The translations under genes were made by a program, and so were the position numbers. Under the pieces are notes generated by a model. That model was not told the origin of the DNA, did no database searches, and saw only the letters and a list, made by a program, of their open reading frames with translations. Of a stretch of DNA of 64,000 nucleotides, positions 37,471 to 50,082 are shown one piece after another. This stretch comes from Antedon bifida (taxonomy: Eukaryota > Echinodermata > Crinoidea > Comatulida > Antedonidae). Within the stretch, counting starts at the first letter, position 1. Each line of letters starts with the position of its first letter. Location of the stretch: assembly GCA_963402885.1 (NCBI GenBank), contig OY727097.1, positions 23,126,001-23,190,000 of the forward strand, given 5' to 3'.

Positions 37471-40400
37471 TTATGCCTCATGCATAGAGAAGTACAGCTT
37501 CTTTCTTAAAGTATACTGTGGAGATGGAACCTGGCAGCCGGTCATCTTGCTTACTTCATAATTCACATGTGTTAGAATATCTAGAATGTGATCGGTATGA
37601 TAACGATCGATTAACGCTTTTGTTAGGTTTCGAATGTAACATGTACCATGTTTCGTGCTCCTATATGACAGCGTAAGGGGCGCTGTCGAGTATCCATACA
37701 GGAAATCTGCGGCATTCGGAATTTTTTCGGGAGCAGCGTCGAACTCTAGGCCAAGCTTTCGGCACGCTTGTATAAAGAATACTTTTGGTTTGGAGCGAAG
37801 ACTTGTACACTTATGTGCTTGAAAGCCACCGGTGAGTTGAAAAATGCCACAAGGTACCCCATCACTTCCATTAATATCTGTTAGTGTACCATGAGACAAT
37901 ATGCAGCAAACAAAACAGTCATACTGTGAATGATCACGTGTTTGCATTTCGTACATCACATGCTCCATCTCATGTGCAGTTAGATTGTGTTTGCACTCAA
38001 TAAGAAATCCCAAACGAATGAAAACTTGCTTCAAATATTCTGTTGAAAAAAATGCAGTATTATTTTGTTAGCTTTCTGCAATTTTTTTATTTGCAACAAT
38101 AAATCCGCCCTCTTTTATAAATTCAATATTGTTTACTTAAAAGTATCAAATTATTTATTTATTTTGAAAATGAAAATACAACAAACATTAGCCATACAAT
38201 TGACAGAGGTTCAATGTTTTTTCGTTTCATATATGTTAAAATTATATTTTTTAAATACCTCCATCAACTTCAGAACCAGTTCGTTTTCCGAATCCGCTCT
38301 CTTTTGTAAATTCAATATTATTTATAATTAAGCATATCCCACGTGGAGAGCTGGTCATGTTATACTTAAGTATTTCCATTTCTGTTAATAGAATCAACAA
38401 GTTCAAACACAAAATGTTACTTATTATAAAAGATATAAAGATACAATGATTACAAATATGTATGTGGTAATGGCGATGGAGTTTACAGTGACAATGAGAG
38501 TATTCGCATTCTCATCATTCTTATTCCTGTTACTTATAGACATCACTTTATTATTACAATCATGGATTGAGGTACTAGTGACGACCATCGATACATACGT
38601 CCTAGGTCGTCACAAATCAAAAGATTCCAAATAACAACAACATCCCTCAATATTTTTTACAAAATATATATATATTTTTTTGTATGAAGAAAAAAAGCAT
38701 TACTGTATGTTCTCATAGAGGCGCCCATTTTACGCGCGTACTACGCAGGGTACGCACACCTAGATTACATTTAATTTGGGCATGATTAAGATCAGCATTT
38801 TGGGTTCATTTTTACTTTTTACCACTTTTCGCAGGTTAAAACTCTCTGATTGCTCTTGTTGCAATTTGCGGCTGAATCAAAAGTAATTTCATGAAAAATA
38901 TATAAAATACATGGGCTTTCCTTTCATTTTTTTTCTGGTTTGTACATAATTCAATCAATTACTGGATAAGGTGCTGTGATTCTAGTTGCCATTCCATTAT
39001 TGTTATTAGTAGGATCATTAAAAAAAATATTTATAATGGCCTGTTAGTTACTGTCTGTGGGACGAACCAACGTAAGACAAAAAAAAGCTACTTTCTGTTT
39101 CTGTACAAAATTAGGCCTACATCATAATGTAATTTGCGACTGATCGTTCGATTCTGATATGAGCCATGTAGGCCTACCGTGGACTGCAGTCCTCTGCCCA
39201 CCGACATGCAGATTAGATCATTAGTATTCAATTCAGCCAGGCGTCATTACATAATACAGTACATACCAAACACTGCCTGGAACTTCACACAACTGGGTAT
39301 GTCAACATTGAAGAAGATTGTGATTTCAAGAAAGCCTAAATCGTCAACAATATTGCTTTTATACAATTTAGTAGAATTAAACTATCATCTATTAACAGTT
39401 ACGCGGGTTTAATTTAATTTGTGACGTAATCACGCTGTTATAAGCCAGTGTAAAAACGGCGTTCTCATAATCCTATTCATGACTAATGTACTCTGTGACG
39501 TCTAGTTTTTTTTTTTATCGACGATTGACTGGAGTTTTTAATCTTTGATTGGATTTATATTACATTCAAGTTGTTTGAAATGGATTTATACACAACATAG
39601 CACAGCGATTATGAAGGTGGATAGACAAAACAGTGGATTTAGGGGTAAGTTAATTTTACCGCCCGGTAATAATGTATTAACACTATGTAAGAATATTAGT
39701 TAAATAAATAAATAACCAACATGCAAAATGTTTTAAAGGAAAACGTTCCACAAGTTGAACAATATGAATCGGCGTTGTTTTTTCATTATAAATTCTAGGT
39801 CTTTGCAATGTGCTTGTAATTTTACACATTGTGCCTTGCATTTATACACTGTATTTAATAGCTATTTTCTGTGGTTGAGGTTATTCGATGTAGTATTTTT
39901 TTCTGTTTGTAAAAGTCATTTTGATAATATTTTGTCAATTATTCTTCATTATTATCTATTAGTATACATTCTCGCATACTTTTGTATAAGGTCTAACGCA
40001 TCTGAATGTAGGTATACCGAGGTTGAGTAAATGTTATGGTTGATTTGATAATTATGACTGAACCGCCTTTTAATAAAATATACAATTACTAGACTTCTAG
40101 CTATCTAGACTAGTAAACTATTTTGTACTATATTTTACATAGAACTACCAGCAAGCATTTTGATTTGTGTTTAAAACTGTCATTCCCATAGTAAGTTCTT
40201 ACCTGAGTTCGGTTCCCACTTGGATGCAACGCAACGACTTAGACACAACGCAAGCGAGTTGACCAATCACAAACGTCAGTTCGGATCAGGGTGTTTCGAA
40301 ACTAGAGACCCGAGACCAGAGACCCGAGACCGAAAAGGGAGACCCTACTATACAAAAAAGGAGACCCCACTATACGAAAAAGGAGACCCTACTATACGAA

Positions 40401-43400
40401 AAGAGAGACCCCACTATACGAAAAGGGAGACCCCACTATACGAAAAGGGAGACCCCACTATACGAAAAGGGAGACCCAAATATACGAAAAGGGAGACCCA
40501 ACTATACGAAAAGGAAGACCTAAATATACGAAAAGGGAGACCCCAAATATACGAAAAGGGAGACCCAAATATACGAAAAGGGAGACCCTACTATACGAAA
40601 AGGGAGACCCCACTATACGAAAAGGGAGACCCCACTATACGAAAAGGGAGACCCCACTATACGAAAAGGGAGACCCAAATATACGAAAAGGGAGACCCAA
40701 CTATACGAAAAGGAAGACCTAAATATACGAAAAGGGAGACCCCAAATATACGAAAAGGGAGACCCAAATATACGAAAAGGGAGACCCCACTATACGAAAA
40801 GGGAGACCCCAAATATACGAAAAGGGAGACCCCAAATATACGAAAAGGGAGACCCAAATATACGAAAAGGGAGACCCAAATATACGAAAAGGGAGACCCA
40901 AATATACGAAAATGTTGGTTCCAAGCGTATGCTTTCTCTGGCGTATTAATCCATGAGACCAAATGATTCCACATACAAAAAGTATACTGTATTCAACTAA
41001 AACTTTTATTTCTAGACCTTTCTTCTCTATACTCTATAAGTCTTTCTACTATGATCTTATTTTCTCTTCTCTTTTAATCTCTATAACATTTACTACTTAT
41101 ACTTGGTATGCAAATTAGGGGCTTCTGAGGAGGATCAAATGTTGCCTCCAAAAGTTTCCCACCAAAATTCTACTATACTCCCTTTTCGTATATTTGGGTC
41201 TCCCTTTTCGTATATTTTGGTCTCCCTTCTAAAAATAGAATGTAACATTCTCGGCTGTATATTAAATAATACAGATGTTTATAACATCTGCTTTAACTGT
41301 GTAATATGTCATATTAGATAATGATTGAAATTGTTTGGGTCGCCTTCATAGAGTCAACTATATTGTGTTTTGAGAATATCCCCTTTCCAGCATGCCAAGC
41401 GAGCTGCCTGAATCTTCCTGTTCGGCGGAAAACAACTGTTGCGAAAGGCGATCCTGGGCCGACCTAAAACACTGACTGTGAAAAAAACTTTGGTTTTGAG
41501 TTTTTACAGTTAAGGCGGCTCTGGGCCGACGTAATAACTGTATATTTTAGGTTTCCATTTTCGTATATTTGGGTCTCCCTTTTCGTATATTTGGGTTTCC
41601 ATTTTCGTATATTTGGGTCTCCCTTTTCGTATATTTGGGTCTCCCTTTTCGTATATTTGGGTCTCCCTTTTCGTATAGTGGGGTCTCCCTTTTCGTATAC
41701 TGGGGTCTCCCTTTTCGTATAGTGAGGTCTCCCTTTTCGTATTGGGTCTCGGGTCTCTGGTCTCTGGTCTCTAGTTTCGAAACACCCGTTCGGATCATCC
41801 ATAGCGTAGTGATAGTTCAAATTACTTACGATGGGCTATGCCTACGTAGCCTACTTGTGCTTCGTCCAAGTCGGATCCAAGTTTAGGCCTACAGTAAATA
41901 AGCTATTATGAAACTCGTAAGGTTGTTCTATAACATGTTGAATGTTGATTTTACAAGATGGTTAGTTTTTAATTAATTTTACATCATGTAGTGAATTCCA
42001 TTTGATAATACGTCAAGGGAGAATTGATTACGTTTATACTATTCCATCTAAGATTTTTAATTTTAATAACGAACAAACGAGTGACGGTAGTCGGGTTCAG
42101 ATGTGTAAAAATGAAAATTAGTTTATATTTATTTCAATGTTAGTACTTTCCTCTGTTTCAATGTTGGTGGTAGAACTATGTGTTCTTCGTATGATATTTT
42201 TGTAAATTCAGGGACATTGACCTCTTATCCCAAAAAGTAATGAGAAACTTAATGTAATTCCAAATTAGTTGGTATTTGTAATATTCAAACAAGATAACAG
42301 TCTTACCTTTTTGTTGCGGCATTGGTTGCACTGAAATACATCCTCCGTCTACTGTTTCTTCGCTTTCCCTGTCTAAAGAAAGACATTTTTTTAAATGAAT
42401 GTACGCTTACTAATACGATTGTGTTAAATATCATATGCAGTATCACGTCATTTGATCCCAAACTTCATCCCATTTGGAATTCTGTATACCCTCTTCTGAC
42501 AATCTACTGTATCTATTTTTCAACAGCGTTATGCCACCTAGCTTTTAGGCCGATGGTACATGATACCAATGCTTTTCTATGAGCAGACACGATACTGTAG
42601 GATGGTTATTGTCACATGATACTGTATACGAATTGGCTGTGTAGATTGACATATTTTATTCTATATAATAACTATCTTAGAGAATCTCATCTATGATATT
42701 CAAAGTTACCCAGTCAACTTATTATTCCTATGACTAGTGGTGATAATGGTATCCCTGGTAAATAATAATTTGTATACTGGACATTACCTTCATGTACCGG
42801 AATCAAGTCAAATAGTTTGTCTGAAAAAACAAAAAACACAGTAATAGTCTTAATCAAGTCTATAGTTCTTAAACATAGGTAGTTTACCCCTTTGTTTGTT
42901 TCTTTTTTTTAAACATACTATTTCATTAGTTGTGGCTCCATCTTCAGTTGTCTGTCGATTATACTCAATAAATATCATGATATTTGCAATCATAATATTA
43001 TTCAATTATGGAAAAGAAAGCAAGTAGCAGAAGTTAGATTAACAGAAATGTAACTACGGTACCTGTGTCTTCACGAGCCGTATCTCCTCCATCCGCATCT
43101 CCATCTTAAAAAAAAAACAATGCAAAACTGTTTTAGTAATCGTATATTATACTTTCTTAATTATTTAATTGTAGAAACGTAAGGTAACATCTTACACGTC
43201 CTATCAATATATTAGGTCGGGTAATATTGCAGAAAAATTGAACAATAATGGATGATTAATACTGAATTAAAGAATTGATGATGCATGCAGAAACAGCATC
43301 CTCCGGCAATTGATAATAGAAAGAGCTATTTACACCATTTAAAATAAAGTTAGAAAAGGACACGATTACAGACCACTACTTTACTCTTGATAAAGAAAAA

Positions 43401-44853
43401 AAGAGAACATATGCTAAATATACTGTAGGTGTGCAAGGTCAGTTTTTAATAAATTAATGTACTTTTGAATAAGTGAAATAATGAGCTAGCATCGAATTTT
43501 CCGCCTTTGGCTATTATAAATACCAATACCTTTGAATTTTATATAGCGCCCGTTATGGTTTTGTGTATTTTTCAAAACCATTTTAGCGCCCACTAAAAGT
43601 GCGGATATGATTTCTTAAAATCTCCCGATATTTCATTTGTCCAAGTTGTTTATAGTAAGAAGACTACTTCCATGACATGGACGTTAGACGTAGGATTTAG
43701 TGAAATGAACGATGGTGTCCCCTTAATAGGGTAGTAGACTTTATATACGTGAATGGTGTGTGTGTGTTTTCAATGAGATACGAATACTATGTATACATAC
43801 CTTTTTTAATAACCAACGTTTTCAGCCCATCTAAAAAAAAGGTATTATAATATACACAAATTAATTCAAGCTACAATATCTCGAAAAATATGCAACAGAA
43901 ACATTGCATATGAATTTATTTAGTTATTACACGTTAAAGGGTATTATTTGAAGTCCGTTAATCATAATGATCAATTCACCAAGTCATTCACTTATGAAAG
44001 TGTTATTTATTTAAATAAAAATTAATGTTGATGGTTGGGAGGTTGGAAGTGTTGTAGATGTAATGACTATTTGTTAAAAAAATCAGCAAACCGTCATGAG
44101 TAGCTATGTTCCAATGACCCAAAGCAGAAGTGTGAACTTCTTGTTGAAACATTATAGTATGAGAATTATGTCAAGTGAAACAATAATAATTGTCAACCGA
44201 TTCTCGGTACTGTACATCAATTTTTCAAGTATCATAATTAACTTTAGCAATACATGTATCGGCTATTATCTAATGCTCATTAATTAATCCAACCTATAGT
44301 TTTAACAAGTCATACCTTTAATTATTGACTTTGATTTTCCACTGAGACGATCAGCAAACCTGTTCAAATCCTTTCGTGTAACCAAGAGGTCATTTACTTC
44401 TAAATATAATACTAAATCCCACAAATCTTTAATCTCACTGTTTTGCGTTTGAGAGTAAAACGCACGTGCCTCGAAGAAATCGCCGCCATCGTCTGCATTT
44501 TCTATTCCTCTAAAGAATATACTTCGATACGGTTTTAATCCCACGCCTTTGTGTAAAGACGAGGGATCACCCTGAGATAACTCATTCAGTAGATCTTGAA
44601 CATAACCCAATTGCGTCAGCTCACCGATATCCTCAAACAGTTTCAACTCGGTGGAGGAAGCAACAACTTTATTTTGTTCCCTGTATTTTGCAACTTCACC
44701 CAACAAATCAATTGCAGTAACTGAGTTGTTTCCCAATGTCGAGTGAGAAATATAATCGGATAAGAGAAATTTTAACTGTTTTATGTTATCTCCTTGGAAA
44801 CTCTTACCAAACTCTGCTGAAAATTCTTTATATTCAATGTCAAAATTAGCCAT
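37471..44853 (-). CDS. CASP8-like: Caspase C1: DED-containing caspase-8-like initiator (452 aa)
   Basis: Seven exons on the minus strand: 44853-44316, 43830-43801, 43104-43063, 42820-42788, 42330-42307, 38381-38259 and 38039-37471 (1359 nt, 453 codons). Exon 1 encodes a death-effector-domain region: a DED at about 5-90 ('LKFLLSDYI') and a weaker second DED-like segment at about 105-178. Four micro-exons, all phase 1-1, encode an acidic linker. The protease part starts at 'SSPRGICLIINNIEF' and has catalytic His313 in 'CCILSHG', Cys356 in 'FIQACR' and the S1 arginine in 'SYRSTKHG'. The fifth residue of the usual QACxG is Lys. Caspase-8-type enzymes are activated by clustering through DEDs and start extrinsic apoptosis. 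All key residues are present, so it is probably active. Confidence 0.88.
40316..40914 (+). repeat. Minisatellite, about 28 units of 21-22 bp
   Basis: The unit is AAAAGGGAGACCCMAMTATACG, with variation mostly in the CCC/CTA/CAA part. A larger period is visible: a block with the variant AAGGAAGACCTAAATATACG recurs about 200 bp later (from 40493 and 40692). The open frames over it encode only repeats such as 'RKGRPHYTKRETP' and are not treated as genes. Confidence 0.9.
41545..41750 (-). repeat. Minisatellite, inverted arm, about 9-10 units
   Basis: These are the same units as at 40316 but on the other strand (GTCTCCCTTTTCGTATATTT), forming the right arm of the MULE-like element. Confidence 0.9.
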
Positions 44854-45714
44854 AGTTCTAGAAAAAGTATATATATGAATATTTAGTTATTGTTGTATTG
44901 CACCTTGATATTCATTAACACTAATATGAAACTATGCTTTTTCTGATACCTTATGATCTATAGAATATTATATGTTAATAATGAACACCTATAGAGAATC
45001 ATTATTGAATCGCAGACCGGAAAATGGTAATTGTACGCTTGGGTAATTGTGCTGTCCCCTAGTGTTCGACTTTGCGCATCAGCCAAGTAATATTTTCCTG
45101 AGACAATTTAAGACTTTTCTAAGAAGTATTGATAGGTATCTTCTTGAGCAAAAATATTAGTAAATGTTGACCTATCTAACTTTTATTATTAACATCTTTA
45201 TTTAAAATCACTATTAAAAATATCGATAATTGGCAATTTGTAAATATAATTGTTATTGAACTGAAAAATATTTCATCCTCGCGATATCAGGATTTTCATC
45301 CATTGCATTATTTTAGTGTTTGACGTCTGAAGTCTACGCGTAAAAACGAACGGCAAAACGCCACTCAACAAATTCTCAAATTCGGGAGTATGACTGTTAG
45401 CCGAATTGCCGCATGCACTAATCCTGAATATTACGTCATAGGGTATCAGTGAACATTGTAGACGTGGAAAAGTATCTTATTTGGGACGACTGCCCATTAT
45501 CTTGCTCATGTTTTTCCTTTAACTGTAACATATTGTCTGAATATGTTGGCGCCTTTAACACTCATGGAGGGAAAGTAGGAAAAATGAAAGCATCGTTTAG
45601 CGATATAAAACGGTTCATAGTCTACCTATTATACCGTTGTATTATTTACAGATATTTAGATTATTTAGATAGGGTTTTATATAGAATATAATTATTATTA
45701 TTATTACAAATAAA

Positions 45715-45925
45715 GGTTAAAGATATATTGTCCCCCTGAAAAAATAATTATTAACGAAATTTTTGTTGAGTATGCCATATGTAACATAATAGTATTATAG
45801 ACCACTTTGACCAAAAATTGGATCGAAAAAATTGTATTACTGATAAAAAACTGTAATTTAAAGCAAATAATGGTCCAATTGGCTGCCAGCCAATGGTTTT
45901 TTTTTGTTGTTGAATTTAACCATTT
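45715..45925 (-). mobile_element. MITE family C, inverted copy
   Basis: It begins with ATATATTGTCCCCCTGA and contains CACTTTGACCAAAAATTGGA, AAAAACTGTAATTTAAAGC and GGCTGCCAGCCAATGG, the complement of the order seen at 56755-57030. Confidence 0.65.
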
Positions 45926-46261
45926 ATTCTGTAATTTTATCAGTGAAAATATAAGTTGTTTTCGTTTTTTTGGGAGACAATACATCTTTAAAGTAAAACA
46001 ATATAATTTGTCAATCAATTGAAAATACATTTCGTTATTTTATTTATCGAAATTTTGTATTGTTTTTTTTGTATTGTAAGTCAAGTAAGTCGAAATCGGC
46101 ACACAATTTTGTTCATGATTGCGGTGCTTTTGTGATTTATTGAATATCGGATACATTGCTCCCTTTGCTTGTCATAAACAAATTGTTTTTGTCCATGCCT
46201 TAATTGCCTTTCAAATACGATGTATTAGTATTGTTATAAAATAAAAAAATAATTAGTTTAC

Positions 46262-46450
46262 CTTCTTTGATGGAGAAACAGCAAAATGTGTTTAGTTATT
46301 ATAACTTCGTTTCGTTGTAAGGAAATTACAATAACACCTCTCACGTCATAGTATACAATAACAAAAGGAAACTATTATTAATAACGACTTCCTCATTCAG
46401 CTAAATTACATATTTTTGTCATGACTTTGAAACAAGAAAAACAAAAACCA
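46262..46450 (-). promoter_or_regulatory. Caspase C1 5' untranslated exon and promoter
   Basis: An exon ending at donor 46262 (TCAAAGAAG/GTAAAC on the minus strand) contains ACGAAACGAAGT. It matches exons at 52852 and 59138 upstream of C2 and C3. It would splice to TTTTCTAG/AACTATGG at the C1 start. Upstream the three loci share GGTGTTATT/GGTGTTCAG near the exon and a GAGGAAG...TTATTAAT...TTTCC block. Transcription start is inferred. Confidence 0.55.
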
Positions 46451-46664
46451 GTAATAATAGGCATGCGTAACGCATTAGTATAACGTTATTTATAATTTTA
46501 ACACATAATGTTGTTGTCAAGTAACGTTGACTAATAATTTGCCTCGTCTAAAAATGTAAGGCATCGTGATTGCGTTTACGTAAATAATCATATACACGCA
46601 CATTTCTCTCACACGTTGGTCCTTTTTCTTCCTGTGCACAGAATTGTTATTTATTGGAATAAAC

Positions 46665-47035
46665 GCCCCGGTGCATTTACTGTTCAGGAGTGGTTTTAGT
46701 GGAATTTATTCGAGGGAGGCGTTTATTTTTTGGGTCTAATATATGATAACATGTATAATCAAATAAATACCCCCTAGATAAGACTACAAAATAATTAATA
46801 TCTAGAAGGAATAAAATACATAATTGTATAAACAATACTTGATACATTGTAGACATGTCAATCAATTGATTCTTCTACAAATAATACACTATTGCGTGAC
46901 GCACAGGGCGTTTATTCGAGGGATGTTTATTCTAAATGATATTATATGGGGGTGGGTGGGGGCGTATATTCAAAAAGGTTGTTTATTTAAATCGGGGATT
47001 TTATTCACAGCCGGGAGTTTATTAGAATACATAAG
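46665..47035. repeat. GGCGTTTATT-type dispersed repeat
   Basis: Words such as TTTATTCGAGGGAGGCGTTTATT-like blocks occur at both ends (46705-46730 and 46908-46930), around a TATAATCAAATAAATACCCCC core. It shares vocabulary with 2985-3085. The class is unknown. Confidence 0.5.
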
Positions 47036-47199
47036 GTAATCTCACATTTGGAATCAGCATTAGTAAACAGATTACAAGACCATGAATAGGCCTATGTAGT
47101 TACATGTCGAGCCTTTTTTCCAATTCCGGGGTGTTTTTATATTTGCCGTAGGTTTTTTTTTTTAAGTTGCTGTGAAAAGTGACATCAAAGTATAAAATA

Positions 47200-47802
47200 A
47201 TAGTAAAAGAATATTTCACTTCAGTAAACTACCAACTACTAATAATTTAGGGTAAAGTTGATCTGTTGATGCAGGCTGAACTTTTTTTTTTCTTTGATTG
47301 CCTATGAAGGTTCCGGGTTATACAAAAGTGTAGTTATGACCGACCGGAATTGCTATATTATACTTATTGTCTAATTAGCAATGGCAACTTCCCATTCTAA
47401 CCAATAACAACAGGTCTTGTAACTGCTGCCAAAAACAAATATTATGGATATCACATCCGGTACCGGTGGGAACTGTGATATTTATGCACTGCACCAGTTG
47501 TTGTTTGCAATAATCTGGGAATGTTTTTCATGTTGATTTTGAGAAACTCGATAAGACAATTTGTTAACGCTATAAGAAATTGATACCAATTTACAGGTTG
47601 TTGTTTACCGTAAAAAACACAATAAAATTGCCCACTATTTTGTAATTTACCGTGATTCTTTATTTTAAAATAGTTTTTTTTTAATTGCATGCAACAGGTC
47701 ATCGTAGATACTTAAATCAAACTATAACATAATAATAAAGAATAATAATAAAATAATATATCACTAGTAAAATACCAACTACTAATAGTTTAGGGTAAAG
47801 TT
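47200..47802. repeat. Direct repeat pair around about 0.5 kb
   Basis: ACCAACTACTAATAATTTAGG at 47230 and ACCAACTACTAATAGTTTAGG at 47773 sit within matching stretches of about 75 bp that end in GGTAAAGTT. The enclosed DNA has no coding frame. A simple segmental duplication is the safest reading. Confidence 0.5.
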
Positions 47803-47973
47803 ACAATTCATTTATTTAACACAATCCTATATTTATCTAGTTTGATATTAATGCATACGGTATTCGTAAATTAAACATTCTACAACAACATAACCTACAA
47901 GTGTAACCATGTTTATCTAATCTAACGTTAATCTGTTAGAACACAACTTTATATTGAAGCTAATTATTATACG

Positions 47974-50082
47974 CTAAGGGAAGTACAGAGCTTTTCTTAA
48001 AGTGTATCGGGGAGCTGGTACCCCGGAGCCGGACTGCTGGCTTACTTCGGCATTTACAAGTGTTAGAATATCTAAAATGTGATCGGTTTCATGACGTTCT
48101 TCCAAAGCAAGTGCCAGGTTTCTAATAAAATAGGAACCATGTCTCTTGCACCTATACGACGCAGTTAAAGGTACAGCTGAGTATCCAAACAGGAAATCGG
48201 CGTCTTCAGGTATGTCTTCCTTAGCATCTTCCTCTATGTTTTGTAATCGACACGCTTGTACGAAGAATACCTTTGGTTTGCTGTGAAGACTGGTACACTT
48301 ATTTATATTGAAGTTGCTGGACAGTTCTATAAGATTACAAGTTTCCCCGTCACTACCATAAATCAGGTCGCATTGACCGTAAGACAAGATACAGCAAACA
48401 AAGCAGTCAAAGTATGAATGATCCTTGCTTTGCATTTCTGTCATAACATCCTTCATCTCTTGTGCACTTAGATTGTGTCTAACAACAACAAGGAATCCTA
48501 ACTGTTTAAAAATACGGTCCAGATAAGCTGTTGAGAAAATGATATTCAAACAATAATTTTTTTAACAATTTGTTTTATTGTAGAATTGCAACAGTTTGAA
48601 TGGTGATCTAGTGCATTCTTGCACCACCATTTTTAGTCGACTCTACAGCTCACTATGTTGGTCGGTAGGTCAGTCGATAAACACTAACTTGAGCACGCGA
48701 CTGCAGCCATGTAATGACCTTGTTTAAAAGTTAAAACGTATTTTCTTATATACACTTATTGTATAAAGTATAATCAATATTGCCACTACGGTATACTAAT
48801 ACACAACCAAAAAAACCAAACCAAAAAAAAAAACAACACACACGGACGAACAAACAAAACGAGATCAACAAACACACACCACAAACAAACTTAGAAACTA
48901 TTCCGCTTTACCTTCGTCAACTTCAGAGCCAGTTCTTTCTTTCAATCCGCCATCTTGAAACATAATGTTGTTTATAATGAGGCATATCCCACGTGGATTG
49001 TTGGTCATTTTGTATTTGATCCTGTCTAATAAACACATTTAAACCAAATACATTAATACGTATTATTATTCCTTCTTTCGGGTTCTTCTTTATTGGAAAT
49101 TCAAATTTAGTAAGGTTGAATAAAATCATTTAGATGTTCAGTCTAAAGAGATTTTAGCAGTCTATTAATGACATCCATTCATTTCTGGCATTTATTTAAG
49201 TGATTATAAAAACAATACAAAATAAGAAAAGATAAACATTGAAATGAAACTAAATGAAGAAACAAATCACATCATATTAAAGTTATATTCTACTCCTGAG
49301 TGAAAAAAAAATCGGATAAGACGATTGAATCAAGACAATTGACCTTACAAGATGAAAATTTAAATGAAATGTACAAGGGCATTGCATTGATTTGATTATC
49401 GACATTTTTAAATAAATTCAATGAGAAGGAAGTATTATAAAAAGATTGCCCGTTTAGTGAATTATAACATTTGACATCATGTTTCCACAATTGGCCTTAC
49501 AAAATGAAAATTTAATGACATGTACAAAGTGCACTGCATCGGATCATGATTATCGACATTACATTCAATGAGAATGAAGAATTATAAAAATATTGCCCGT
49601 TTAGTGAATTATAACACTTGATATCCTCGAGAGAAAAATTATACCAGTAATTTAACGTCATAATATAAGTTGTGTTTGATCAAAATGGCATCATGCCTAT
49701 TACCGTTCCATGGATCGAGAACGTATACTTTCTTTTGGAAGTTTTAAAAAGATATAATTCCCGGACTGACGTTACTGGATTGATTACACACCCAATAGAA
49801 ACCATTTTGTAAAATAATTATTTTTAAATTATTGTCTACAATGATATAAGTCGTGTAATAATAACATAACTCATTACAGATATTGCTGTGATATCAATAA
49901 TACTGTATGGATATGAAGAATCTTAATAGGCTTAAATTACATAAAATAAAATAAAGCATATAATAATAATAAGATAAATATACTGTTTTACCTTCTCGTT
50001 GCATCTTGGGAGAATTGATCAACACGTCAGAAAAAAGAATATCAAGAATATATGATTTCTTTCCTTTTCCAAGATGTTTGAC
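47974..50082 (-). CDS. Caspase C2: caspase-8-like domain lacking the catalytic His
   Basis: Well-supported exons are 49025-48912 and 48527-47974, encoding a full caspase fold: 'NNPRGICLIINNIMF', 'KPKVFFVQACR', 'DADFLFGYSAVPLTASYR' and 'APRYTLRKALYF'. The catalytic histidine of 'LSHG' is replaced by tyrosine ('CCILSYGQ', codon 48379-48381) while the cysteine remains. An exon at 50082-49992 joins upstream in phase; an in-frame ATG within it (50004-50002) would give a 226-residue protein with almost no prodomain. A further in-phase open exon at 50456-50350 may precede it. The amino terminus is therefore unresolved. C2 may be a pseudo-caspase regulator, a role known for c-FLIP, which lost different residues. 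Confidence 0.75.
48634..48725. repeat. GTCGGTCGGT dispersed repeat, copy 2
   Basis: ACTCTACAGCTCACTATG, TTGGTCGGTAGGTCAGTCG, AAACACTAACTTGAGCACGC and GACTGCAGCCATGTAATG follow the same block order as copies at 12050 and 63930. It lies in the C2 intron. Confidence 0.7.
49340..49625. repeat. Two-copy tandem duplication, period about 151 bp
   Basis: GACCTTACAAGATGAAAATTT at 49341 and GGCCTTACAAAATGAAAATTT at 49492 each start a unit ending in TTGCCCGTTTAGTGAATTAT. It is non-coding, in the C2 intron. Confidence 0.8.

Larger units (their letters stand above)
40289..41787. mobile_element. MULE-like non-autonomous transposon with minisatellite arms
   Basis: The ends are perfect inverted repeats starting GGGTGTTTCGAAACTAGAG, and the flanks carry an identical 10-bp duplication, GTTCGGATCA (40279-40288 and 41788-41797). 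A 9-11-bp duplication fits Mutator-like elements. Next to each end is a run of GAGACC-type words that grades into a 21-22-bp tandem repeat, in opposite orientation at the two ends. The centre (about 40915-41540) is unique, with a short third block of the repeat at 41172-41226. No transposase is present. It lies in the largest intron of caspase C1. Confidence 0.8.
40207..41880. mobile_element. MITE family B copy split by the MULE-like insertion
   Basis: The left part has CACTTGGATGCAACGCAACG and GACCAATCAC as in other family B copies. The right part ends in CTTCGTCCAAGTCGGATCC, a worn complement of the left end. The MULE-like element sits between them, so family B was there first. Confidence 0.45.
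46451..47973. other. Intergenic region between caspases C1 and C2
   Basis: It holds the GGCGTTTATT repeat block, a pair of 75-bp direct repeats about 550 bp apart (47200-47260 and 47740-47802) and AT-rich filler. No gene is seen. Confidence 0.6.

Noticed and set aside
40220-41886. Long open frames of 248, 105 and 118 codons on both strands
   Set aside because: The minisatellite unit of 21-22 bp happens to lack stops in several frames on both strands. The peptides are pure repeats and the region is a transposon.
45449-46030. Short open frames around 45.4-46.0 kb
   Set aside because: They overlap an inverted MITE family C copy and AT-rich DNA, with no splice or family support.
47200-47802. 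Direct repeats as terminal repeats of a retroelement
   Set aside because: They are only about 75 bp, diverged, and enclose no coding sequence, primer site or polypurine tract.
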